From a bacterium (GTDB lineage: Bacteria > 4484-113), in the NCBI GenBank assembly GCA_029932365.1, contig JAOZQG010000008.1, forward strand, positions 1-41,360: a stretch of DNA of 41,360 nt, written 5' to 3'. The translations under genes were made by a program, and so were the position numbers. Shown here one piece after another: positions 16,726 to 25,503 of this stretch. Each line of letters opens with the position of its first letter. Position 1 is the stretch's first letter. The notes beneath the pieces were generated by a model. That model did not search any database. It saw nothing but the letters and a program-made list of their open reading frames with translations, and had not been told where the DNA came from.

Positions 16726-19700
16726 TTATTCGATTGATGGGCCAGTTTTGACGCGGAGATCACGGTAAATCGACGCGTCGCCGAAATACGCGAACACAGC
16801 TTGATCGGCAGAGAACGGGTCGCACGAGTGCCGGACCGGCACGGCCTGGTCATCGTAGAAGGAGTATACATATAAATCCGTACCCCAACCCTCAACAAAC
16901 GCCACACTATCCGTTGTCCACATACCGCCAGAGTCGTATTCTGTAAGGTAACTGATGAACACCCCGTACTCGGTTCGCCACTGCGACATCGTCAGCGAGG
17001 CATTAGCGTTAGGCGTAAAATCTTCCATGATATAGTCGTCAATCGGGCCGTACCAGCGAAGTATATAGCCCGTACCTGTGCCTTCCAGATCCGCCAGGGT
17101 TACGCAGTAGTGCATATTCTCGTCTAACGTCAAGGTTACTCCCGCGTTCATTCCGCTAGTTGCGGAAAAGCCCTTACTCAGCCCGCTCCTTTCCTCCCAT
17201 ACCGTAAGCTCATTGTCCGGGCTGTCCAGATACGCTGCCACAACAACTTCTCCGTCGTGCCTTACAGCCATATCGTACTGGGTGATAACCGAGGCGCATG
17301 ACATCACCATGGATTGGTCACGCGAGGCCATACCATCCTCTGATTTGATTAGCCAGAGCTGCCAGGGGTTATCGGCCCGCGCAGCGACTATGTTTATGTC
17401 AAGAGCGGAGTTAAGCCCAAGCGCTATCCTGGGTGCAGTCGTAACGCCTCCGCCAACAAACACCGACTGAGGTGCGTCGAACTCACCAAAAGAGCCGCTC
17501 ACGTACATCACGGCATCGCCTTTAAGGTATGCGATATGGAAATCGTCATAGGCGTCAACCGCTATCGTCGCGTGCCCCATAGTCCCGGATGTGGCAGAGT
17601 CGATAAGCTCGTATTCCCACCCAAAGAACTCGAGCGGAGCGAATGGTCCAGGGCCAGATGACGTCGGTCGGCCCATCCACAAAGTCCGCTCGCCGGTTAC
17701 CGGATTAATATCTCCGAAAACTACGTGCGGAACACCGTTTGAGTCGAACACAACGGCGCGGTTAGACAAATCGTATCCCGGTGTAGCGAAACCGTCCGCC
17801 AAGTCATACCACATAACCTCTTCAGCCAAACCGATTAGAGCTACGTCTCTCATATCAGGATCGTATACCGACAGCGCCACAATCTCATAAAGGCTTGTGC
17901 ACGCACCGCCGCGACCAACATGCTCAACCCTGTGGCCGTCCGGGATCGGTTCGGTATCTAAGTCCCATTCGCCAAGCTCGTAGTTAAAGTAGGCCCCGAA
18001 GATGCTGTCCTGTCCCTCGTTGCCAATGGCATACTGCTCGCCCGTGCTTTCGTCAATACACAAATCCAAGACCGCGCCATAATGATCACCCTCGGCGGTA
18101 ATCTCCATCGTGGACCAGCCATCGCCGTAATACGACCAGTATACGCCGCTATCGGTTGACCAGAGAATATAAGGCTCAGCGGATGAATGGCGCCAGCGGA
18201 AGACCGTTTCGGTAACAGGCTCTTCCAAATACTCAATTGTATCACACGCCCAGAGGTCAAGGTCGTTGCTCCCGCAGGCGCGAACCTCCCAGTGTACGCT
18301 TTCGAATTCGCTGTACACGCCAAACGACACGCCAACGTAGTATTCGGTATCCCCGACAGCGCTTGGAGCCCGTATCGGGGGCGGGCCGGGCGGCAGCTGT
18401 TCGGGCTCCTGGCAAACATCGAGCGAGCAGTAATAGCCTACAAGTTCGTTATAGGCACCGTCAGCCGTGTGTACAACATCAGTTGTCCAGCCGCTTGCGC
18501 CATCAAGCATGTAGCCGCACATAACTTCGTCAAGCTCATTGCTCCAGACGAGAATGCGGTCAATCCCGCCAGCGCCGTCGTCGAGCACTACCATATCAAG
18601 ATAGGCGCCGGGATTGTCCGTGGAGCCTTCGCTGTAAACAAGCTCGTCCGTTACGCTGCCGTCATCCCAGGTTCCATAGCGCACTTCACCTTTCCAGCCG
18701 TATGTCTGATATGCGAAGTGAACCACCCCGCTGGAGTCAACAGCCACGCGCGGGAAACGAATCTCATTGTAGCTCGATACAAGCTCATCTATCGCCAGAT
18801 CTCCGTCGTTATTATAAGCCAGGTATAGATACGAGGATCCTCCGGTTGCGTTGGATTGAGTGAAAACTACGTAGAAGTTGCTATATATGCCCAAAGCCAC
18901 ATCGGAGTACTCGCCCATCACGCGGCCCGCGATGATTCCTTCTTCAAAGTCTGCCACCGATGCTGGCAATGTATGATATAAGTAGTGGTTGCTCTCATAG
19001 ATAGTGCCACCGTCGTCAACCACAACATAAACCTCGCCAATACGTGAAGCTCCAGCCGGGATCGTTAGACTCAAAACCTCCCTAGAGAAATACTGCAAGT
19101 CTGTGCCTGCAACCTGAACCCCGTTGAACCACACAACTACATCGTCCTGGCTATCTCCAAAGTTGAAGCCAACAATCTCCACATTTGTCCCTTCGTCGGG
19201 GATGCCCGGCACACCATACCCCGGATATATCTGCTGAATAAACGGCGCACTGGTCGGCAATATTTCGCAGTAATAAGGATTCGTAATTTCGCTCTTTATG
19301 AGGAGCTCAAGCTTGACCAGGCCTTCCGGCACATCAACAGGCAAAGTGGCTATTACGTGATCATCGGACCAGTAGCTGAATATGCCACCATAAGGTATGT
19401 CATCTAGCATTAGCCTGTTCATTCCGTCAGGCGCTCCAAAGTTTGCGCCGAAGATTTCTATCTCGCCGCCAGCTACAGCAGGATCCGGCGTGACTGAGAG
19501 TATATAAGGCGACGTGCAGGTAAAATCGCTAGCGGTTTCCTGCGGCGTGTTGTCGGACACAACCGTAATAGGCCCCACTGTGGCTCCGAGCGGGACATAG
19601 GCCTCTATTTGGGAACTATTCCATGACAGTATGTTTGCCTGAACATTATCTTCGTAGAGCGCGCTGGGGCCTTTGTCATTCTTTACGCCTGTAAAGTATA

Positions 19701-20289
19701 CTGCGTCCGTCTGGTCATTAAACTGGCCGAATTGCTTGCCCGTTATCCTGACGATGGTCCCCACGGGTCCCTGCAAAGGCGAGAATCCGTCTATCGTGAA
19801 GGACGATATCGTTATGCTCTTTTGGCTGGAAAGCCGACTCTCATCCTCACCCAAGTCGACGGCTGTGACACGATAGTAGTATGTCACCCCCACCCGTGCC
19901 GCGAAAAGGTCTTCAAACAGAATTGTCGATACACTTTCATCCGGCTGGGGAATGAGAGCCCCACCATTGACGCGAAGCGCTGGATCGGCCTCTGTTATCG
20001 GTTCAGTGTTACGATAGAGGTAATAACCCGCCACATCCGGCTCGTTAACCCGCCGCCAGTACGCTTTCACTCCCGCAGGAGCGCCCGAGGCGTCCTTCAG
20101 CATAACAAGGTCGAGTCCGTCCGCGAGCGCGTCTGATCCTTCCGTGCTTTGGGTAACTTCAGGCAAGATTACCCCCGATGTACGATGCCCGCTCCCACCA
20201 CATGAAAGAGAGACAATGAGCAGAGCCATCGCGATCAGAACTGCCGCGGTTCTCCGCAAACCGAGATTGCATCCATAACGTCCTTTCAT
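16726..20289 (-). CDS. Very large lipoprotein with FN3-like, about three IPT/TIG domains and a repetitive propeller-like region
   Basis: Lipobox LLIVSLSCGG; SFTIDGFSPLQGPVGTIVRITGKQFG, PYILSVTPDPAVAGGEIEIFGANFG, PFIQQIYPGYGVPG..VEIVGFNFG; repeats such as ATIAVDAYDDFHIAY. Start at ATG 20289 (GGGGTGA SD), not 20319. Confidence 0.8.
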   Translation of the reverse strand: MKGRYGCNLGLRRTAAVLIAMALLIVSLSCGGSGHRTSGVILPEVTQSTEGSDALADGLDLVMLKDASGAPAGVKAYWRRVNEPDVAGYYLYRNTEPITEADPALRVNGGALIPQPDESVSTILFEDLFAARVGVTYYYRVTAVDLGEDESRLSSQKSITISSFTIDGFSPLQGPVGTIVRITGKQFGQFNDQTDAVYFTGVKNDKGPSALYEDNVQANILSWNSSQIEAYVPLGATVGPITVVSDNTPQETASDFTCTSPYILSVTPDPAVAGGEIEIFGANFGAPDGMNRLMLDDIPYGGIFSYWSDDHVIATLPVDVPEGLVKLELLIKSEITNPYYCEILPTSAPFIQQIYPGYGVPGIPDEGTNVEIVGFNFGDSQDDVVVWFNGVQVAGTDLQYFSREVLSLTIPAGASRIGEVYVVVDDGGTIYESNHYLYHTLPASVADFEEGIIAGRVMGEYSDVALGIYSNFYVVFTQSNATGGSSYLYLAYNNDGDLAIDELVSSYNEIRFPRVAVDSSGVVHFAYQTYGWKGEVRYGTWDDGSVTDELVYSEGSTDNPGAYLDMVVLDDGAGGIDRILVWSNELDEVMCGYMLDGASGWTTDVVHTADGAYNELVGYYCSLDVCQEPEQLPPGPPPIRAPSAVGDTEYYVGVSFGVYSEFESVHWEVRACGSNDLDLWACDTIEYLEEPVTETVFRWRHSSAEPYILWSTDSGVYWSYYGDGWSTMEITAEGDHYGAVLDLCIDESTGEQYAIGNEGQDSIFGAYFNYELGEWDLDTEPIPDGHRVEHVGRGGACTSLYEIVALSVYDPDMRDVALIGLAEEVMWYDLADGFATPGYDLSNRAVVFDSNGVPHVVFGDINPVTGERTLWMGRPTSSGPGPFAPLEFFGWEYELIDSATSGTMGHATIAVDAYDDFHIAYLKGDAVMYVSGSFGEFDAPQSVFVGGGVTTAPRIALGLNSALDINIVAARADNPWQLWLIKSEDGMASRDQSMVMSCASVITQYDMAVRHDGEVVVAAYLDSPDNELTVWEERSGLSKGFSATSGMNAGVTLTLDENMHYCVTLADLEGTGTGYILRWYGPIDDYIMEDFTPNANASLTMSQWRTEYGVFISYLTEYDSGGMWTTDSVAFVEGWGTDLYVYSFYDDQAVPVRHSCDPFSADQAVFAYFGDASIYRDLRVKTGPSIE

Positions 20290-20441
20290 GTTTACTTCAC
20301 CCCTACCGGCTTGCCACACAACTTCGTAACGCGGAACCCAGAGGCTAACGAATGACCGTGGAGCCCCTTACGGATCCTGTATTCGAACTCTTTATACACG
20401 TTGAAACGCGACCCTATCCCAGGGCCCTCCAGACATTTTCA

Positions 20442-22559
20442 TTACAGCTGTTCCAGACCATAAAGATCAGGAGTGCTCGGGAATACGACGAATGGCACTC
20501 CGTTGCTTAGCGATCCGTGGTGGAATACCCGTATGGCACCATCGTTTCCTTGCGCTGGTACGGTCGCTGTAATCTGGTTGTCCGTCCAGCTGGTTACTCC
20601 CATGGGAATCGCGCCCAAAAATATTACTGACCCCGGCACATATGCACCGAAGTTCTCACCGCTTATCCGGACCATTTGCCCCCGAGATCCTGATGCAGGC
20701 TCAACGCTTGTTATCACCGGAGGGTCATCTACAAGGAAATAGCCTACATCAAAATGCCATCCGTTGCTCGTCATTCCATCATGTATCACCACTATGTCGC
20801 CCGAAGTGGCATAATGCGGGATCTCGGCTTCGATTGTGTCATCCTGCCACGAGTGGATTATTAAATGCTGGTATCCAAGTGACACTCTATCCCCGGCAAG
20901 CTGCGTCGCGCCGAAATTAAGCCCTAGTATTGTAACAACCGTCCCAACCGGACCCCTGCTCGGGGAAAGCAGAAGAATCATCGGAGGCTGCTTCTCCTGG
21001 CCTGGTTCAATTATGTTGAAGAACATTCCGTCACTGGTATAAGACCTTCCTTGATCTAAGCGTGTGACAAACACATCGCCATCTACTGCAGTATCAGGTA
21101 CAACAACGTCTATGTACGTGTCATGCCAGTCAAGAACCTCGGCCTTAACGTCCGGCGAGAACGTCACGACTTCGCCTTCACTTTGTACGAATCCGAAGTC
21201 AACGCCAAAGACCGTGACCGTCTCACCAACCTCCGCCTGCGGCGGGTATATTGAATAAATCACAGGGATCGGCGCTTCCACTACCACAATATTCATTACC
21301 AACGAATACGCATAGCGCCGAATGCCTTCAAACAACTCAAAAGCTTCCACCCTCGCCGGATATGTGCCCGCTTCATCATAGTGATGTATAAGAACCGGCT
21401 CATCAGCTAGGTTCATGTTTATTCTGGTACCGTCGCCGCAGTCCAGAATAACCGTCGCATTAGGGCCGAGACCGTCTGCTGCTACTTCAAAGGAGACCGT
21501 CATCGGGGCGTAGCCGAAGCTTGGCAGCGCGCTCAGATGAACGCGCCTTAGGTCAACCACGAAGTCGTCGGAAACCTGATCCATCACGGCGTCAGTCAAC
21601 GTTAACGAGCCCGAATAGATTCCCGCTTCCGCGAACTCGTGAATAGGGTCGCGCTCGTCAGTCTCGTAGCCATCAGAAAAATCCCAGTCCCAGACGAATG
21701 GAGGGACGCCTCCATGCACCGTCGGAAGGAAGTGCCGCACCAATGGAGCACCGGCTTCCGTCGGAAACACGTGCACTTCCACTGACTCAAGGGGTAAGTA
21801 CTCACTAGTTGCCTTAATAATCGTAGAGAAGCCTGGAGATACTGAGCCTGCGGCGTCTTCTCCGTGCACGGATACTTCGTATTCCCCAACTTCGTAAAAG
21901 GTGTGGGTTACATCAGATCCGGTGAATTCGCCGGTACCGTCATCGAAATCCCATATATATTCTATCGGCTGTACTCCGCCGAAAGAATATACGTGGAAGT
22001 TCACCGTTAGCGGTATCGGTCCGTCCCCAACATCGGCGAAGCCATAGCATAAAAATGCGTCAGACGGCCGCGCAATCAGTGTATTCTCCGCGACGATGAA
22101 AAATCCAAAGACATTGGTGTCAAAAGAAACGCTCCCGTCATCTTGGACATATCCATCATCGATAGGAATGCAGCGCCGCGAGGCGCCCACACGGAACAGG
22201 AATAAACGCGTTCCCGACGGCAGGTCCTCTTCCGGAACGAGACGGATACGGGCGGGAAGGTCAAATGTGGCGTCTTCCGGCCGTATTACAAACGCCTCGA
22301 TTGCTCGGAAAGAATCAGGCAAATCACTGGGCGCGCGCCCACCAGCCAGCGCCTCCTCAAGGGTTAGTCTCTCAAAGGACACATCGGCCGGACTGATATC
22401 GGCTCCCGGCGGCAACGTAATGCTGAATTCAATCTCTGGAAGAGGAACGCGCTGCACTTCTGCAGGGGTAATCTGCTTCCCTCCCCCGCAGCTGGCAAGC
22501 AGAACGATAACTGTAAGAGCAATCAAGCTCGCAATAATTCTTGGGAAAATCCCTCTCAT
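20442..22559 (-). CDS. Lipoprotein with PKD and IPT/TIG domains
   Basis: MRGIFPRIIASLIALTVIVLLASCGGG; IEYIWDFDDGTGEFTGSDVTHTFYEVGEYEVSV (PKD); PVIYSIYPPQAEVGETVTVFGVDFG, PMILLLSPSRGPVGTVVTILGLNFG, PVITSVEPASGSRGQMVRISGENFG (IPT/TIG). GAGGGGA SD supports start at 22559. Confidence 0.85.
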   Translation of the reverse strand: MRGIFPRIIASLIALTVIVLLASCGGGKQITPAEVQRVPLPEIEFSITLPPGADISPADVSFERLTLEEALAGGRAPSDLPDSFRAIEAFVIRPEDATFDLPARIRLVPEEDLPSGTRLFLFRVGASRRCIPIDDGYVQDDGSVSFDTNVFGFFIVAENTLIARPSDAFLCYGFADVGDGPIPLTVNFHVYSFGGVQPIEYIWDFDDGTGEFTGSDVTHTFYEVGEYEVSVHGEDAAGSVSPGFSTIIKATSEYLPLESVEVHVFPTEAGAPLVRHFLPTVHGGVPPFVWDWDFSDGYETDERDPIHEFAEAGIYSGSLTLTDAVMDQVSDDFVVDLRRVHLSALPSFGYAPMTVSFEVAADGLGPNATVILDCGDGTRINMNLADEPVLIHHYDEAGTYPARVEAFELFEGIRRYAYSLVMNIVVVEAPIPVIYSIYPPQAEVGETVTVFGVDFGFVQSEGEVVTFSPDVKAEVLDWHDTYIDVVVPDTAVDGDVFVTRLDQGRSYTSDGMFFNIIEPGQEKQPPMILLLSPSRGPVGTVVTILGLNFGATQLAGDRVSLGYQHLIIHSWQDDTIEAEIPHYATSGDIVVIHDGMTSNGWHFDVGYFLVDDPPVITSVEPASGSRGQMVRISGENFGAYVPGSVIFLGAIPMGVTSWTDNQITATVPAQGNDGAIRVFHHGSLSNGVPFVVFPSTPDLYGLEQL

Positions 22560-22741
22560 AATTTCCGTCCCCTCGCACGGTTTACGCGAATAAATCTGGA
22601 CACGCCGTACCGGCACCTATATTATACCTTATATAGGCGCACACTACGCAAGCGACATCCCTATTTCTGCGCTAATATCCATCGCAGCTTGGCTCATGTA
22701 AGCCGGTACTTTTGAGAGGAATGCCTACAACTTAGCTCGGG

Positions 22742-23554
22742 TCATTTGAAAAACGCGAGATACCAGTCCATGATCCGCTGTGCGAAAAAGACCGATACTA
22801 TCGCGCCGAGCGCCAGATATGGGCCGAAGGGGATCTGAATCCGCGTCCTATACTTCCGGCGAAAAAGCAGATATACGGCGTAAATCGCGGCCACTATACC
22901 GCCTGCGACAAACGAGAGCATTGCCACAACGATTAGCTGCTGCCAGCCATACACCGCTCCCATACCAACGGCGAGCTTCACATCCCCGATGCCGAATCCG
23001 CCGATTGCCATGGCGAAAATGAGGAAGAATATCGATAGCGCAAACATGCCGATAAGGCTGCTCAGCCACCCCGGGCTGAAACCAGGACGCAGGAATAAGA
23101 CGCCCAGCCAGCCTATGGCGAATAACGCGACGCTAAGCTGGTCGGGGATAATCTGATGCTCAAAGTCTATTACCAAAACCAGGAAGAAAATGCTCACGAC
23201 GGCGATGGCAAACGCGTCGTGAATCGGGTTTACCCGACCGACCGGAACGTTAGTATCTCCCCACAAGCTGCCCAGAAACGGTATCCCCGCGAGTATAAGT
23301 CCTCCGACTAGTTCCACCAGGGGATACCTGATGCTAATAGGGGCGCCGCAGTACCTGCATTTAGCGCGTAGAATTACGTAAGATAACAGCGGGATGTTAT
23401 CGTACCAGCGGATGTGCTTTTTGCAGTGCGGGCAATAACTGCCAGGCGAGACAACGGACAGGTCGCGTGGCAGACGGTAGATGAGAACGTTGAAAAAGCT
23501 GCCGAACGCCAGCCCGAAAACGAAGAGCACGACATACTTGAGGGCCTCCATCAA
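22742..23554 (-). CDS. Prepilin peptidase (A24) / N-methyltransferase
   Basis: GSFFNVLIYRLPRDLSVVSPGSYCPHCKKHIRWYDNIPLLSYVILRAKCRYCGAPIS (two CXXC), VIDFEHQIIPDQLS, GFGIGDVKL. Confidence 0.95.
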   Translation of the reverse strand: MMEALKYVVLFVFGLAFGSFFNVLIYRLPRDLSVVSPGSYCPHCKKHIRWYDNIPLLSYVILRAKCRYCGAPISIRYPLVELVGGLILAGIPFLGSLWGDTNVPVGRVNPIHDAFAIAVVSIFFLVLVIDFEHQIIPDQLSVALFAIGWLGVLFLRPGFSPGWLSSLIGMFALSIFFLIFAMAIGGFGIGDVKLAVGMGAVYGWQQLIVVAMLSFVAGGIVAAIYAVYLLFRRKYRTRIQIPFGPYLALGAIVSVFFAQRIMDWYLAFFK

Positions 23555-23604
23555 GCCTATTTTAGCAGAGCAGCTCGTTTCAGCACCGTCTCCCGAACTC
23601 AGTC

Positions 23605-23633
23605 TTTACAGTAAACATACACGCCCATATAAT
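23605..23633 (+). promoter_or_regulatory. Sigma70-type promoter of tRNA-Leu
   Basis: TTTACA-N17-TATAAT, 10 nt before the tRNA 5' end. Confidence 0.8.
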
Positions 23634-23643
23634 GCTTTTACGG

Positions 23644-23726
23644 GCCGAAGTGGCGGAATGGCAGACGCAGCAGACTCAAAATCTGCCGGGGGCAACCCCG
23701 TGGGGGTTCGAATCCCCCCTTCGGCA
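23644..23726 (+). tRNA. tRNA-Leu(CAA)
   Basis: GCCGAAG/CTTCGGC acceptor, anticodon stem GCAGA-CTCAAAA-TCTGC (anticodon CAA), long variable arm CGGGGGCAACCCCGT, T arm GGGGG-TTCGAAT-CCCCC. Confidence 0.95.
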
Positions 23727-23812
23727 GAGTCTTTTTTCCCAGAAAGCTAATTCAAAACGCTTCAGCGTAATGCACCATTCACTGCACCAATGCAGGTATT
23801 ACACAGTAGGTA

Positions 23813-23827
23813 AACACTCTGAGTGTT
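23813..23827. promoter_or_regulatory. Palindrome (possible operator) abutting the -10 of the thiC-family gene (TATAAT 23827-23832)
   Basis: AACACTC-T-GAGTGTT 7-bp arms directly followed by/overlapping TATAAT. Confidence 0.45.
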
Positions 23828-23847
23828 ATAATGACCCCGGTGATGAA

Positions 23848-25185
23848 ATGAACGTATCCGGAAACGGAAAGCGCTATCAAATAGAACACTCCATCTCCGA
23901 CCGGGAGATGCGGGAACTCGCGGCGCGAGAACGGGTATCAGTGGAATTCCTACAGGAATCACTTGCGCACGGAGCGTTAATAATCCCACGCAACGTAAAC
24001 CACTCGCATGTGCGTCCGACTGCAATCGGCCCGGGCGTGACGACCAAGGTTAACGCCAATCTCGGCAACTCGAAGCTGGCATCTGGCTGGGAAGAGGAAA
24101 TCCACAAGCTGGATGTCGCCGTGCGGGCCGGCGCCGACACTGCAATGGACCTATCCACCGGGGGCGACCTCAAGCGGATTCGGCAGGAAATACTCAAGGA
24201 AAGCCCGGTGCCCATCGGCACCGTTCCCGTCTACGAAGTTGCATGCCGCGCCGAGGAAATGGGGCTGCCAAACGGCTTCCTCGACACTCCCCGTGAGCTG
24301 TTCTTCGAGGTAGTCGAAGAGCAGGCCGAACAGGGGGTAGATTACTTCACGCTTCATGCGGGAGTCACGCGCAAAGCGCTGGAAGTATTGGATGGCGGCC
24401 ACCGTCTGGCCGGCATTGTATCGCGCGGCGGCGCCCTCATAGCCAACTGGATGCGCCACAACCACCGGGAGAATCCCTATTTTGAGGATTTCGACCGCCT
24501 CTGCGAAATTTTAAAGAACTACACGGGAACGTTTAGTCTGGGCGACGGCCTGCGACCCGGTTGCATAGCCGACGCGAGCGACGACACACAGTTTTCAGAG
24601 CTTTTCGTGCTGGGCGACCTGACCCTTAAAGCCTGGAAGCACGGCGTACAAGTTATGATTGAAGGTCCGGGCCACATCCCGCTGGATCAGATAGAGATGA
24701 ACGTGCGCCTGCAGAAACGCGTGTGCCACAATGCGCCTTTTTACGTGCTGGGGCCGCTGGTAACCGATGTTGCGCCCGGCTATGACCACATCACAGGAGC
24801 TATCGGTGCAGCCGTAGCCGCCGCCGCAGGAGCGGACCTGTTGTGCTACGTAACTCCTTCAGAGCATCTGGCGCTTCCCGACGCCCGCGACGTTCACGAA
24901 GGCGTAATCGCATTCCGCATAGCCGCGCATTCGGCGGACCTGGCCAAAGGTGTACCTGGTGCAAGAGAATGGGACGATACAATCTCGCAAGCGCGCAGAG
25001 ATTTCAGATGGACGGACCAGATTCGCCTGGCAATGGACCCCGTACGCGCTCGGGAATACCGGGAACGCGATGCAATACCCCTGAACTACGAAGGCTGCAC
25101 GATGTGCGGTGAGCTGTGCTCGATGCGCAAACGGAAAGCCGGCCAAACGGCCGACCAAACCCGCAAAGGAGATGAAATACTGTAG
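23848..25185 (+). CDS. thiC: ThiC-family radical SAM enzyme (HMP-P synthase; 5-hydroxybenzimidazole synthase paralogue not excluded)
   Basis: MNVSGNGKRYQIEHSISDREMRELA...GPGVTTKVNANLGNS...DTAMDLSTGGDL...DYFTLHAGV...EGPGHIPLDQIEMNV...GPLVTDVAPGYDHITGAIGAA...CTMCGELCSMR. The listed ORF start lies before the tRNA-Leu and is not genuine. Confidence 0.88.
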   Translation: MNVSGNGKRYQIEHSISDREMRELAARERVSVEFLQESLAHGALIIPRNVNHSHVRPTAIGPGVTTKVNANLGNSKLASGWEEEIHKLDVAVRAGADTAMDLSTGGDLKRIRQEILKESPVPIGTVPVYEVACRAEEMGLPNGFLDTPRELFFEVVEEQAEQGVDYFTLHAGVTRKALEVLDGGHRLAGIVSRGGALIANWMRHNHRENPYFEDFDRLCEILKNYTGTFSLGDGLRPGCIADASDDTQFSELFVLGDLTLKAWKHGVQVMIEGPGHIPLDQIEMNVRLQKRVCHNAPFYVLGPLVTDVAPGYDHITGAIGAAVAAAAGADLLCYVTPSEHLALPDARDVHEGVIAFRIAAHSADLAKGVPGAREWDDTISQARRDFRWTDQIRLAMDPVRAREYRERDAIPLNYEGCTMCGELCSMRKRKAGQTADQTRKGDEIL

Positions 25186-25224
25186 CGCCGATCAGGCGCC
25201 GCAACGCTACCGGGAGCCCGAGGA

Positions 25225-25503
25225 GTGCCATTAGTTAACGAAGTTGTAGCATTAGTTGTGGTAATCGTCTGCGCCCTGTATCTCGGGCGCAAGAGAGGAT
25301 TCGCCACGCGAAACCGTGAATACCTCCCCATGGTCTTTTCCTTCGTCTTTGTTTGCGTCGCGCTAGTCGCGGCGAATCTGAAGCCGCATTTGTGCGAAGA
25401 TGTCTTTGAAGTCATCAAACACTGGGCGCTCGCTTTTGCCGGATTAGCTTTGGCCTGGCAAGCGCTAAGTCTTCAGGGAATCGGCAAAGAGGAACAGCAA
25501 TGA
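25225..25503 (+). CDS. Small membrane protein translationally coupled to the histidine kinase
   Basis: 92 aa with about 3 hydrophobic segments; GTG start; ATGA overlap with the next ORF. Confidence 0.65.
   Translation: MPLVNEVVALVVVIVCALYLGRKRGFATRNREYLPMVFSFVFVCVALVAANLKPHLCEDVFEVIKHWALAFAGLALAWQALSLQGIGKEEQQ

Noticed and set aside
23632-23847. N-terminal extension of the thiC-family ORF
   Set aside because: It runs through the tRNA-Leu gene; conserved homology begins around MNVSGNGKRY (23848).
23727-23847. TPP riboswitch upstream of thiC
   Set aside because: A CTGAG fragment is present, but only as part of a short palindrome; no THI-element arms seen and the predicted leader is too short.
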